NCBI GenBank assembly: GCA_007751475.1 | Contig: CP036434.1 | Coordinates: 5,895,524-5,959,523 of the forward strand | Length of the DNA: 64,000 nucleotides | Origin: Saltatorellus ferox | GTDB taxonomy: Bacteria; Planctomycetota; UBA1135; GCA-002686595 | Direction: 5' to 3' | In this document: positions 43,479 to 52,189 of the stretch, in pieces | Layout: the number at the start of each line of letters is the position of its first letter | How positions within the stretch are numbered: the first letter of the stretch is position 1 | Notes under the pieces: model-generated | The model's input: the letters and a program-made list of their open reading frames with translations, nothing else | Databases searched by the model: none | Told to the model about the DNA's origin: nothing | Translations under genes and position numbers: made by a program

Positions 43479-44237
43479 ATGTCGATGTGGGAGTTCGAGG
43501 GTCTGACCGAAATGGCGGTCATCCTCATCAGTCAATCCGACCTGGAGGCTGCGGAGCGGCGCGAGTTCTTCGCCAACCTGTACACATTGCAGGACCGTTT
43601 CGACTGCTCGTTCACGCACTTCCGCCAGCACCAGGTGCTCGAAGACGCGCAGTTCTTCTTCCGGATGGACGTCGAGCAGCACCCCGACCACTCGGCGAAC
43701 GAGGGGTACTTCCGGGCGCTGGTCGCGAAGGGTCAGGACAGCTGGATCACGCTGCCTTCGGACGAGGGGATGAGCTCCGCGTTCTATTGCGCTGGAAAGG
43801 GGCGCGACCCCCGATTCGCACAGAGGGAGGGAATCTACTTCGACGTCCGGAGCGACCTCTGGCGGAAGTGCTGTGCCGAGGGCTTCCTCGAAGGACTGGC
43901 CGCAGAGTCTTTCGAGAGCTGGAGCCCGCCGGAGCTTCTGGGACGTCTGCTCGAGGTCGCGCTCCAGCAACCGGAGTCCAGCCTGCGCTCCAGCGTCATC
44001 AAGGGCTACCACGGCTGGGCGGCAGTGGCCATTCCGGAGATGCTCCGCCCGGAGGTACGGTCGAACGAGCGGTTGCAGCGAATTCGGGAGCTGCCTGAGC
44101 TGCGCCAGATACTCGCTGCGCCGGCACCGGAAGACTGGATCGACGAGCGCCTGCTGCCGACCACGGAGGCCTTCGAGTATCTGGGGCCCCAGGAAGCCGA
44201 TGTCCTCCGGTGGTGGCTCGAGCCCTATCAGCCCTGA
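43479..44237 (+). CDS. Hypothetical protein flanked by copies of the antiporter 3' end
   Basis: 252 residues, rich in Glu, Arg and aromatic residues, no signal peptide or membrane segment. I recognise no domain. It is the only plus-strand gene in a minus-strand region and sits between the antiporter fragment (43115-43217) and its intact counterpart (44293-). Its codon use and GC look like the neighbours by eye. It may have arrived by insertion with duplication of the neighbouring end. Confidence 0.65.
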   Translation: MSMWEFEGLTEMAVILISQSDLEAAERREFFANLYTLQDRFDCSFTHFRQHQVLEDAQFFFRMDVEQHPDHSANEGYFRALVAKGQDSWITLPSDEGMSSAFYCAGKGRDPRFAQREGIYFDVRSDLWRKCCAEGFLEGLAAESFESWSPPELLGRLLEVALQQPESSLRSSVIKGYHGWAAVAIPEMLRPEVRSNERLQRIRELPELRQILAAPAPEDWIDERLLPTTEAFEYLGPQEADVLRWWLEPYQP

Positions 44238-44292
44238 GCCAGAACGAGGCGCTTCCCGAGCTCCAGTGGTACGGAACAGAAGTCCCTGGTCG

Positions 44293-45987
44293 CTACTGCA
44301 CGTAGTACAGCATCAGGTAGCCGACCAGCAGCACCGCCACCCACACCATCATCACGCCCGTGGGCCACGTGCGCGTCATGACGCCGTAGGGCCCCTGGTT
44401 CAGGCGCATGTAGCGGTCGGCGCGCTTCACCTGGTACTTCACCGTCCGCTGGACCGTCGCGATCGCCGGTGAGATCACCCCGTGGGTGGCCCCCACCAGG
44501 CGCCGCATGGGCCGGCGCAGGAGCCAGTCGCTGTCCAGGTTCGTCGAGTGCAGCTCGGGCGGGTAGAGGCCGCTTCGCTGGAGCCAGGTGAACGCCAGCG
44601 CGCTGAAGAACAGGAGCTGGAGCTGGGTCACCACGTGGGTGACGTCGTAGGGGTTGTAGTCGTTCGGGAACGGCAGCAGGCGGTAGAGCGTCTGCAGCGG
44701 GAACGTGCCGATCACGATGCAGAGCGTGGCCGCGATGCCCATGGCGAAGAGCTGGTTCTTCGGCGGGTCCGTGGCCTTGATCTTGGCGTCGACGCCGTAG
44801 AAGGCGAAGAACGGGATCTTGATACCGGCGTGGTGGAACACGCCCGCCGCGGCGAAGAGAAGGATGAACCAGACCCAGTCGTGGTGCTCCTCCAGGGCCG
44901 CCGCCATGATCATCGACTTCGACACGAAGCCGGAGAACAGGGGGAAGGCCGAGATCGAGGCCGCGCCCACGAGGCAGAACTTCGCCGTCCAGGGCATCGA
45001 CTTCGCGAGGCCACCGAGGTCCGAAGCATGGATCCGGCCCGTCTGCTGGAGCACCGAGCCCATCGTCATGAAGAGCAGGCCCTTGAACAGCACGTCGTTG
45101 AAGGCGTGAGCGACCGCTCCGTTGATGGCGAGGTCCGTGCCGATCCCGATGCCGACCAGCATGAAGCCGATCTGGTTGATCATGCTGTAGCCGAGGACCC
45201 GACGCATGTCGTTCTCGATCACCGCGTAGAAGATCGGGAAGGCCGCCATGGCGCCGCCGATCAGGATCAGGGCGTACTCACCCGGGAACATCCGGGCGAT
45301 GGCGTAGACCGCGCACTTCGTCGTGAAGGAGCTCAGCCAGACCGCGCCCGTGGGCGTCGCCTCGGGGTAGCCGTCCACGAGCCACGTGTGAAGGAACGGG
45401 AAGCACGCCTTGGTGCCGAGGCCCAGGAAGATGAACCACGCACCCGGGGCGTCGAGACCGATCTTCTGAACCGCGATCGAGCCGGTGGAGCTGGCGTACC
45501 AGGCAATGCCGCCGAGGAGCAGAAGGCCCGAGAGGATCTGCCAGAGCAGGTAGCGGTTGCCCGCGCGCCAGGAGCGCTCCGTGTTCCGGCCCCAGATCAG
45601 GAAGGTCGACGAAACCGCCATCACCTCCCAGAAGAGGAACAGGCTGACCATATCGCCCGCCGCGACGGCCCCCACCGCGCTGCCCGCGTAGAGCAGACAG
45701 GCCGCGTGCTGGCCCGGTGAGTCCTTGTGGATCGAGAACAGCGCGCCGATGAAGGCCGCGATGTGAAACAGCACGAGGAACAGGAACGACAGCTTGTCGG
45801 CCTGGAACAGCGTGAGATCGAAGCCGACGACGCTCGCCTGCAGCGTCGCGCCGTCCGGCATCGACAGCAGCATCAGGAGGCTGAACACCGGCGTGAGCAG
45901 CATGATCGGGGCACGCGCTTCCCTGCGCGACACCGCCATCATGAGGGCGCCGGCGAAGAAGAACAGGAACGGCGGAATGACGCTCAC
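44293..45987 (-). CDS. Proton-conducting antiporter-like membrane subunit (MnhD/NuoL type)
   Basis: 564 residues with about 14 membrane helices. Typical features are FLFWEVMAVSSTFLIWG (conserved Glu of TM5), the lysine-bearing GLGTKACFPFLHTWL, FNDVLFKGLLFM and the GFVSKSMIM region. Belongs to the NuoL/M/N-MrpA/D superfamily that moves protons or sodium across the membrane. It is the last gene of the operon, coupled by ATGA to the small 2-TM gene. Subunit A or D identity is uncertain, so no symbol. Confidence 0.9.
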   Translation of the reverse strand: MSVIPPFLFFFAGALMMAVSRREARAPIMLLTPVFSLLMLLSMPDGATLQASVVGFDLTLFQADKLSFLFLVLFHIAAFIGALFSIHKDSPGQHAACLLYAGSAVGAVAAGDMVSLFLFWEVMAVSSTFLIWGRNTERSWRAGNRYLLWQILSGLLLLGGIAWYASSTGSIAVQKIGLDAPGAWFIFLGLGTKACFPFLHTWLVDGYPEATPTGAVWLSSFTTKCAVYAIARMFPGEYALILIGGAMAAFPIFYAVIENDMRRVLGYSMINQIGFMLVGIGIGTDLAINGAVAHAFNDVLFKGLLFMTMGSVLQQTGRIHASDLGGLAKSMPWTAKFCLVGAASISAFPLFSGFVSKSMIMAAALEEHHDWVWFILLFAAAGVFHHAGIKIPFFAFYGVDAKIKATDPPKNQLFAMGIAATLCIVIGTFPLQTLYRLLPFPNDYNPYDVTHVVTQLQLLFFSALAFTWLQRSGLYPPELHSTNLDSDWLLRRPMRRLVGATHGVISPAIATVQRTVKYQVKRADRYMRLNQGPYGVMTRTWPTGVMMVWVAVLLVGYLMLYYVQ

Positions 45988-46343
45988 CTGTGGCCTCCTG
46001 GCTGGTTCGACTTCGTGGACGCATCGAGGGCCGCATCGCGTTCGTCCGCGAGGCGCTCGTAGTAGTCCTCGTCACGCATCACGACCTTGCGCATCTGCTT
46101 GGCGACGAGCACCAGCACGACGCAGCCGATGAAGCCGTAGATCGCGTAGAAGCCCGGGATCTTCTCGGCCGGCTGGTGGATCTTCCGGTCGACGAAGAAG
46201 TCGGCCAGGAAGAGCAGCGCGGACAGGACGAAGAAGACGCGGATCAGCCGCGCCACCGGGGGCGTCAGCGGGCCGGTGAAGTCGTGCTCGAGGTGCACGG
46301 CCTCGTCGCCGTGACCCTCCTGGGCGTCAGGTTCAAGGCTCAT
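45984..46343 (-). CDS. Small two-helix membrane protein in the antiporter operon
   Basis: 119 residues: charged N-terminus (HGDEAVHLEHDFTG), two membrane helices (about residues 34-50 and 66-81), and an acidic tail (YYERLADERDAALDAS). I recognise no family. Overlaps with both neighbours (ATGA each side) show it is part of the antiporter operon, so it is probably an accessory subunit of that complex. Confidence 0.75.
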   Translation of the reverse strand: MSLEPDAQEGHGDEAVHLEHDFTGPLTPPVARLIRVFFVLSALLFLADFFVDRKIHQPAEKIPGFYAIYGFIGCVVLVLVAKQMRKVVMRDEDYYERLADERDAALDASTKSNQPGGHR

Positions 46344-47830
46344 GACTGCGCTCCCGCGCCGAGCGCTCCGATCAGGTCGTACACGAGGTCGGGGCGCACG
46401 AAGAGCAGCACCGAGAGGCTCGCGGTCGCCACCATGGCGATGCGGCAGGAGAGCGGCGCTTCGCCGTGGCCGTGGTGATCGATGTCGGTCCGCTCCGGCC
46501 GGAGGAAGGCGCGCATCGGAATCGAGAGGAGGTAAACGATGTTGAGGAGGGAGCTCACGAGGAACGCCGCCACGAGGAGCCAGTCACCGCTCGCGGCGGT
46601 GCCCTCCACGAGGAGCAGCTTGCTCCACATCCCGCCGGTCGGCGGCAGGCCGATGATCGAGAGCGAGCCGATGAAGAAGCAGGCCATCGTGACGGGCATC
46701 CGCTTGCCGATGCCGTCGAGCTGCGAGACGTTCTTCTTGTGGGCGGCCACGAGGATCGCGCCCGCGCCGAAGAAGAGCGTGATCTTGCCGGCCGCGTGGG
46801 CCGCGATGTGCATCGCTGCGCCCTGGACCGACACGGTCGTCGCGACGAGCGAGCCCAGCACGATGTAGCTGAGCTGACCGATCGTCGAGTAGGCGAGCCG
46901 CTCTTTCAGGTTGTCCTTACCCATCGCGATCACCGACGCCGCGACGACCGTGAAGCCGGCGACGTAGGCGAGGACGGTGTGGGCGTCGAGGTCGCGGACG
47001 AGGTCGATCCCGAAGATGTAGATCACCACCTTGAGGATCGTGAAGACGCCCGCCTTCACGACGGCCACGGCGTGCAGGAGCGCGCTGACCGGGGTCGGCG
47101 CCACCATCGCGTTCGGCAGCCAGCGGTGCATGGGCATCACCGCCGCCTTGCCGGTTCCGAAGACGAACAGGCCGAGGATCACGCCGAGCGTGGCCTTGCT
47201 GATCTTGCCGTCGGCGAGCGGCCCGGCGAGGACGCCGCCGGGGGTGAACTCGGTGGTGCCCGCGATCCCGTAGACGGCGACGCAGCCGAAGAGCAGGAGG
47301 CCGATGGACGTGCCCATCAGGATCCCGAGGTAGATCCGTCCCGCGCGCCAGGCAGAGCGATCGTTGGAGTGCGTCACCAGCGGGAAGGTCGCCAGCGTCA
47401 GCGCTTCGTAGCACACGAAGAGCGTCGCCAGGTTGGCGCTGAAGGCCAGCGCCATGACCGCCGCGATCGAGATGGCGAAGAAGCAGAAGAAGCGCGTCTG
47501 GTGCCTCTCGTGGTGCTCCCGCATGTACCCCATCGCGTAGAGGGTCGTCACGGGCCACAGGAGACTCGCGACCAGCGCGAAGAGCAGTCCGAGCGGCTCG
47601 ACGTCGAACGCCAGGCGCAGTCCTGCGACCGGCTCCAGGATCTGGAGCGAGATGGACTCGCCGGCGTGCAATGCGCGCGCAACGAAGAGCACGGCGCCGA
47701 AGGTCACGGCGCCGGAAAGGATGGAAAGCCCCTCCCGGAGGTTCGGCCAGCGGCCGACGATCAGCGTCGCCATCGCGCCCACGAGGGGCGCGACCAGCGC
47801 GACGACCATGGCGGTTTCGGCAGCGCTCAT
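46340..47830 (-). CDS. Proton-conducting antiporter-like membrane subunit (second copy)
   Basis: 496 residues, about 14 helices. Motifs: LFVCYEALTLATFPLVTH (TM5 Glu), GTGKAAVMPMHRWLPNAMVAPTPVSALLHA (TM7 Lys), HAAGKITLFFGAGAI and GLPPTGGMWSKLLL. It is a NuoL/M/N-MrpA/D-type subunit. The start is ATG at 47830, overlapping the upstream gene's stop; the frame is open beyond, but that part is shadow of the next gene. Whether it fills the MrpA slot or is an extra module is not settled by sequence. Confidence 0.9.
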   Translation of the reverse strand: MSAAETAMVVALVAPLVGAMATLIVGRWPNLREGLSILSGAVTFGAVLFVARALHAGESISLQILEPVAGLRLAFDVEPLGLLFALVASLLWPVTTLYAMGYMREHHERHQTRFFCFFAISIAAVMALAFSANLATLFVCYEALTLATFPLVTHSNDRSAWRAGRIYLGILMGTSIGLLLFGCVAVYGIAGTTEFTPGGVLAGPLADGKISKATLGVILGLFVFGTGKAAVMPMHRWLPNAMVAPTPVSALLHAVAVVKAGVFTILKVVIYIFGIDLVRDLDAHTVLAYVAGFTVVAASVIAMGKDNLKERLAYSTIGQLSYIVLGSLVATTVSVQGAAMHIAAHAAGKITLFFGAGAILVAAHKKNVSQLDGIGKRMPVTMACFFIGSLSIIGLPPTGGMWSKLLLVEGTAASGDWLLVAAFLVSSLLNIVYLLSIPMRAFLRPERTDIDHHGHGEAPLSCRIAMVATASLSVLLFVRPDLVYDLIGALGAGAQS

Positions 47831-49335
47831 CGCGTCACCTCCGCGATCAGGGAAGCAGCCGCCGCGCGGGCAGCGTCGGCTGCCTGGCCGTCGACCGTGC
47901 CGTACCAGAGGTTGGACAGGGCCAGGATCAGCGTGGGGATCACCATCCACATGGGCGCCTCTCGCACCTTCTCGGCCCCGGCGGGGCGCTTGCGGATCAG
48001 CATGACGTGGAGGATCTGGCCGACGTAGACCACGGCGATCAGGGAGCTGACGATGATGAGCGCCGCGATGACCCAGCGGCCCTGCTCGAGCACGGCCGTC
48101 AGGAGCGCCCACTTGGAAACGAATCCGGCGGTCAGCGGAACGCCGATGAGGCTCGCTCCGCCGATGACGATGGAGACCGAAGTCAGAGGCATCTCGCGGC
48201 CGATCCCCCGCAGGAACTCCAGGCGGGTCTGCCCCACCCGGTAGACGACGCAGCCGATCGCGAGAAAGAGCGTGCCCTTCATCAGCGCGTGGTTGAAGAG
48301 GTGCAGGAGCCCGCTCTCCAGGCCCGCCGCGCTCGCGAGCCCGATGCCGCAGATCATGTAGCCGACCTGGGCGATACTGGAGTACGCGAGGAGCCGCTTG
48401 ACGTCGCGCTGGTACACCGCCACGAAGCTGGCGATCACCGCCCCCGCGACCGCGAAGGGCACGAGCGTCTGGGCGAGCGGCAGCGACTCGAAGGGAATCG
48501 CCTGGCCGTCGATCGTGTAGAAGACGCGCAGGAAGATCAGGATGGCGACCTTGGTGGCGGTGGCGCTCAGGAAGGCGCTGACCACCGAGGGCGCGTAGGC
48601 GTAGACGTTGGGCAGCCAGACGTGCAGCGGGAACAGCGCGACCTTCATCGAGATCCCGACGGTCAGGAAGCTCAGGGCCGCCCGGACGGTCGTGGTCTCG
48701 TAGACCGGCGTGACCCCGTCGGCGCTCATCTTCGTGAGGCAGACGGCGAGGTCCTCGATGTTCAGCGTGCCCGTCATCTGGTACATGAAGCCGACGCCCA
48801 GCAGATAGAACGTCGCCCCCACCGTGCCGATGATCAGGTACTTGAAGGCCGCCGTGAGCGCGCGGCGGTCGCGCCCCATGCTGACCAGCACGTAGGTGCT
48901 GAGGCTGCTGATCTCCAGGAACACGAAGATGTTGAACGCGTCGCCTGCGACCGTGATTCCCAGGAGCCCGGAGAAGCACAGCAGCAAGCAGGCGTAGAAC
49001 CACGCGTGCTTGTGCTCGTCGATCTCTTGTCTGATGCTCGTGAACGAGTACGGCAGAACGATCGAGGCGATCGCCGTCACCACCGTCATGACGAGAGCAC
49101 CGGCGGCATCGAGGCGATACTCGATCCCGACCGGGGCCTCCCAGCCGCCGATGGCGTAGTAGAGGGTTCCCTTGGCCAGCACGCGCTGGAGGAGGTGAAG
49201 CGCCAGCCCGAACGACGTCCAGACCGTGAGAGAGGCCGCGATCCAGGCGAGAACGCCTCGGCCGAGGAGCACGCAGAGCGGCGCCGCGAGGAGCGGCAGC
49301 ACGACGGCGAGAATGATGGCGTGTTCGGCGATCAC
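47827..49335 (-). CDS. mnhD: Na+/H+ antiporter subunit MnhD-like
   Basis: 502 residues, about 14 helices. GDAFNIFVFLEISSLSTYVLVS (TM5 Glu), GISMKVALFPLHVWLPNVYAYAPSVVSAFLSA (TM7 Lys), LFNHALMKGTLFLAIG and GVPLTAGFVSKWAL match MrpD/MnhD, and its position directly after the C subunit is that of MnhD in Mrp operons. It is coupled by ATGA overlaps on both sides. Drives proton/sodium exchange with the A subunit in known systems. Confidence 0.9.
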   Translation of the reverse strand: MIAEHAIILAVVLPLLAAPLCVLLGRGVLAWIAASLTVWTSFGLALHLLQRVLAKGTLYYAIGGWEAPVGIEYRLDAAGALVMTVVTAIASIVLPYSFTSIRQEIDEHKHAWFYACLLLCFSGLLGITVAGDAFNIFVFLEISSLSTYVLVSMGRDRRALTAAFKYLIIGTVGATFYLLGVGFMYQMTGTLNIEDLAVCLTKMSADGVTPVYETTTVRAALSFLTVGISMKVALFPLHVWLPNVYAYAPSVVSAFLSATATKVAILIFLRVFYTIDGQAIPFESLPLAQTLVPFAVAGAVIASFVAVYQRDVKRLLAYSSIAQVGYMICGIGLASAAGLESGLLHLFNHALMKGTLFLAIGCVVYRVGQTRLEFLRGIGREMPLTSVSIVIGGASLIGVPLTAGFVSKWALLTAVLEQGRWVIAALIIVSSLIAVVYVGQILHVMLIRKRPAGAEKVREAPMWMVIPTLILALSNLWYGTVDGQAADAARAAAASLIAEVTR

Positions 49336-49685
49336 GAGAGCACGTCCTGCATGTCCACTTCGTCTTCCTCGATCGATCCGTACTCGTCCTTGATGCGAAG
49401 GATGAGCGAGAGGCCGAGCGCGGTGCTCGCCACTCCGACCACGATGGCGGTCAGGATCAGGGTATGGGGCAGCGGGTTGCTGTAGACATCCACGCCCTCA
49501 GCCGCGATCGGGACGGCGCCGCCCTTGACCTTTCCCGTGCTGATGTAGAACACGAACACCGACGTCTGAAACAGGTTCAGGCCGATGACCTTCTTCACGA
49601 GGTTCCGCGCCGAGAGGAGCAGGTAGAACCCGCTCAGCATCAGGACGATGAAGACCCAGTAGTTGTAGAGACCGAGGAAGTCCAT
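49332..49685 (-). CDS. mnhC: Na+/H+ antiporter subunit MnhC (NuoK-like)
   Basis: 117 residues, three membrane helices; NuoK/MrpC family with GFYLLLSARNLVKKVIGLNLFQTSVFVFYIS and DPLPHTLILTAIVVGVASTALGLSL-like segment (here NPLPHTLILTAIVVGVA). Overlaps mnhD by ATGA and follows mnhB by 3 bases. Length matches MrpC (about 113). Confidence 0.93.
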   Translation of the reverse strand: MDFLGLYNYWVFIVLMLSGFYLLLSARNLVKKVIGLNLFQTSVFVFYISTGKVKGGAVPIAAEGVDVYSNPLPHTLILTAIVVGVASTALGLSLILRIKDEYGSIEEDEVDMQDVLS

Positions 49686-49688
49686 GGC

Positions 49689-50705
49689 TCAGAGGGCGCC
49701 CCCATCCGTGGTGACGACCGTTCCGTCCGTCGCGGGCGCGACGAGCTTCTGGCGGCCCCGCATGTGGCCCGCGAAGGTGAAGATGATCGTCGTGATCACC
49801 GCGGTCACGGTGATGCCCACGCCCAGCTCGACGGCGAGGATGCCGTAGTGCAGGCCGTGGATCGGATCGTGGGCGAGGACCTTGTAGTCGAGGAACGCGC
49901 CGCCCTTGAGCACCGTGAGGAGCCCCGTGCAGCCGTAGATCAGGAGCCCCAGCGCGATCAGCTTCTCGAGCACCTTGGGCTTGATGACCTTCTCGGCCTC
50001 GTCGATGCCGACGAGCAACATGAAGAGCATCAGCGCGCTCGCAAAAATGACGCCCGCCTGGAAACCGCCGCCGGGCCCGAAGTCCCCGTGGGCCTGAACG
50101 TAGCAGGCGTACAGCAGGATCGCGGGGATCAGCTGCTTGCCGACGATCCGTAGCACGCGGTGCCGGTCCTGCATGGCGTCGACGCCTTCGCCGGCCTCGA
50201 CGGGCGTACCGTCGCGGCGGCGGCGCCGCCCGATCAGCGCGAGGACTCCGATGCCCGCCGTGAACACGACGGCCGTCTCGCCAAGCGTATCGTAGCCCCG
50301 GTAGCTCGCCAGAAGCGGCGTCACCATGTTCGGGATCTGGGTCTCGACGGGCGAGACCTCGATGAAGTGCCTGGCGATCGGGTGGGTCTGAACGGGAGCA
50401 TCAGGGTCGCCGATCCTCGGCATGTCGAGCGTGCCGTAGACGAGCGCGGCGCCCAGGAGCACGGATACGGCGATGGCGAGCACGTTGCGTTGCACCGGGC
50501 GCGGGCGCACCTTGTGGCCGGTGACCGCCAGCGTGCTGAGCATGAGGATCGTCGAGACTCCGGCCCCCACCGCCGCTTCGGTCATCGCCACGTCGACGGC
50601 GTCGAGCACGACGAAGAACGACGCGGAGACAAGGCTGAAGATGCCGAAGAGCATCGCCGCTTCGAACAGGTTCTTCGTCCGGACCGACGCGTACGCAATG
50701 GTCAC
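49689..50705 (-). CDS. mnhB: MrpA C-terminal (MbhD/E-like) and MnhB fusion subunit
   Basis: 338 residues from the GTG at 50705. The first 90 residues resemble the DUF4040/MbhD part of MrpA (LFEAAMLFGIFSLVSASFFVVLDAVDVAMTEAAVG), then a short MbhE-like region, then the MnhB domain (residues about 185-325: DFGPGGGFQAGVIFASALMLFML). In standard Mrp the first part is the end of the large A subunit. In-frame hydrophobic codons extend upstream to about 50735 (VIDLVLLLFL) but no ATG, GTG or TTG is there, so the true start may be non-canonical (ATA overlapping the mnhG TAG, or ATC). Confidence 0.85.
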   Translation of the reverse strand: MTIAYASVRTKNLFEAAMLFGIFSLVSASFFVVLDAVDVAMTEAAVGAGVSTILMLSTLAVTGHKVRPRPVQRNVLAIAVSVLLGAALVYGTLDMPRIGDPDAPVQTHPIARHFIEVSPVETQIPNMVTPLLASYRGYDTLGETAVVFTAGIGVLALIGRRRRRDGTPVEAGEGVDAMQDRHRVLRIVGKQLIPAILLYACYVQAHGDFGPGGGFQAGVIFASALMLFMLLVGIDEAEKVIKPKVLEKLIALGLLIYGCTGLLTVLKGGAFLDYKVLAHDPIHGLHYGILAVELGVGITVTAVITTIIFTFAGHMRGRQKLVAPATDGTVVTTDGGAL

Positions 50706-50740
50706 GAGGAAGAGCAGAAGGACGAGATCGATGACGCCAG

Positions 50741-51100
50741 CTATGACATCACCTCTTCCCTGTTCTTCACCCCATCGGAACTCGGGGCCGCACCCAGCGG
50801 CGTCAGGTCAGGCTCGTGCCCGGAGGTCCGGGCGGCCTTCGCGAGCGCGTGCGCAGCGGTGGACGAGGTCATGCTGAGGAGAGCGTAGACGAGCAGCAGC
50901 TTGAAGGAGATCACGGAGATCCCCGACTGAAGAATGAGGCCCAGGAGAACGCAAGCGGCGCCCAGCGTGTCGAGCATGCCCGAGGCGTGCATGCGGCTGA
51001 ACATGTCGGGCAGGCGAAGAACGCCGATGCCTGCGATGACGGCAATCGCGCCGCCGGTCATCAGAAGAGCCCAGGAGAGAATGTCGAGGACGACGCTCAT
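50741..51100 (-). CDS. mnhG: Na+/H+ antiporter subunit MnhG
   Basis: 119 residues, three helices. Motif GIGVLRLPDMFSRMHASGMLDTLGAACVLLG is characteristic of the MrpG/MnhG family. It overlaps mnhF by ATGA. The C-terminus (residues 88-119) is a soluble tail not needed for family length. Part of the Mrp-type complex. Confidence 0.93.
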   Translation of the reverse strand: MSVVLDILSWALLMTGGAIAVIAGIGVLRLPDMFSRMHASGMLDTLGAACVLLGLILQSGISVISFKLLLVYALLSMTSSTAAHALAKAARTSGHEPDLTPLGAAPSSDGVKNREEVMS

Positions 51101-51426
51101 GACGCAGCTCCTCCTTGACCTGGCGCCGCCTTGGGCGTGCCTGCGGTGCTCGCGACGTTATCGTCGGCGGAGTTCTGCTCGACGTCGTACTCGACGAAGC
51201 GTAGAACCGCGATGGTGCCGGTGAAGCTGACGAGCGCGTAGATGAGCGCGATATCCACGAGGTCACGGGACGTTCCCATGAACCCGATGACGGAGATCAT
51301 GAGCACCGTGGCGGTGCCGAACATGTTGACCGCCAGGATGCGATCGAAGACGGTCGGTCCCTTGAGAGCTCGCAGGAGCGCGAGGCCCATGGAGGCCAAA
51401 AGGAGAAAGGCGGCGATCTCGTACAT
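51097..51426 (-). CDS. mnhF: Na+/H+ antiporter subunit MnhF
   Basis: 109 residues, three helices. The GPTVFDRILAVNMFGTATVLMI and DIALIYALVSFTGTIAVLRF segments are the MrpF/MnhF signature. It abuts mnhE by one base and overlaps mnhG by ATGA. C-terminal 20 residues are Ala/Gly-rich. Confidence 0.93.
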   Translation of the reverse strand: MYEIAAFLLLASMGLALLRALKGPTVFDRILAVNMFGTATVLMISVIGFMGTSRDLVDIALIYALVSFTGTIAVLRFVEYDVEQNSADDNVASTAGTPKAAPGQGGAAS

Positions 51427-51902
51427 CAGCTCGGCGCCCCCTCCACCCGGCGGACACGCCCGCGCATTTCGCCGTCGACGAGGTCCACGGCTGCGGCCCT
51501 GGTCAAGGCATGTACGTACATGTGCTCGTCGTCAAGGTCCATCGTGACCGTCCCGGGGGTGAGAGTGATCGAGTTCGCGAGGAGCGCGCGGCTCACGTCC
51601 GACTTCTGATGGAGCGTGAACTCCACGACCTCCGGCTGGATCCGGATCTCACGGCTCAGCACCAGCTTCGCCATGTCGATGTTCGTGACGATGATCTCCT
51701 TGAAGAGCCACGTCAGATACGGAGTGATCCTCGGGAGCATCCGGATCGGCACGCCCTCGCTGTCGATCACTCCCATGCGGCCGGAAAGCCACATGACGAG
51801 CATCACCGATAGCGCCCCAAGCGCGAGGATGATGCCCTCGAAGTGCCCGGACATGGAGATCCAGAGGGCGGTGAGCAGAAGCGCGAGGCTGAGGTGACGC
51901 AA
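51426..51902 (-). CDS. mnhE: Na+/H+ antiporter subunit MnhE
   Basis: 158 residues. Two N-terminal helices are followed by the MrpE/MnhE soluble part: PYLTWLFKEIIVTNIDMAKLVL and LLANSITLTPGTVTMDLDDEHMYVHAL. Start is TTG (51902), giving MRHLSLALLLTALWI. First gene of the nine-gene antiporter operon, which is followed downstream only by minus-strand genes to 44293. Promoter presumably in 51903-52189, a 287-base gap where I see no gene. Confidence 0.92.
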   Translation of the reverse strand: MRHLSLALLLTALWISMSGHFEGIILALGALSVMLVMWLSGRMGVIDSEGVPIRMLPRITPYLTWLFKEIIVTNIDMAKLVLSREIRIQPEVVEFTLHQKSDVSRALLANSITLTPGTVTMDLDDEHMYVHALTRAAAVDLVDGEMRGRVRRVEGAPS

Positions 51903-52189
51903 GAAAGAAACGGGCAGCAGGACTGACCGGATAACTGAGCTGGGGCGGCGTGAGTCGGGGGGATCCGGGGGAGATCCTGATACCGGGCTGAGTGGGGATC
52001 GTCAGGGACTATGCGGGAGGCCGAGGCCGGATCGCAAGGCAGATCGCGGACTATGGGTAGGCCGCTTCCATGGCAACGATCGGCCGTTTACCCGAAGGCC
52101 TTGACGCAAACTTTCCGCATGCGGAATTCACACGAAGTTCCTACATCCGCGCCCCCCCCGCGGCGGTCGATCGGCCACGATGCGGAACG

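Noticed and set aside
46466..48028. A long plus-strand open frame opposite the antiporter subunits
   Set aside because: The minus-strand genes have the conserved antiporter motifs; the plus frame is Arg/Asp/His-rich shadow.
47831..49003. N-terminal extension of the second antiporter subunit
   Set aside because: The extra codons are out-of-frame reading of mnhD; ATG at 47830 overlaps the mnhD stop and starts with a membrane helix.
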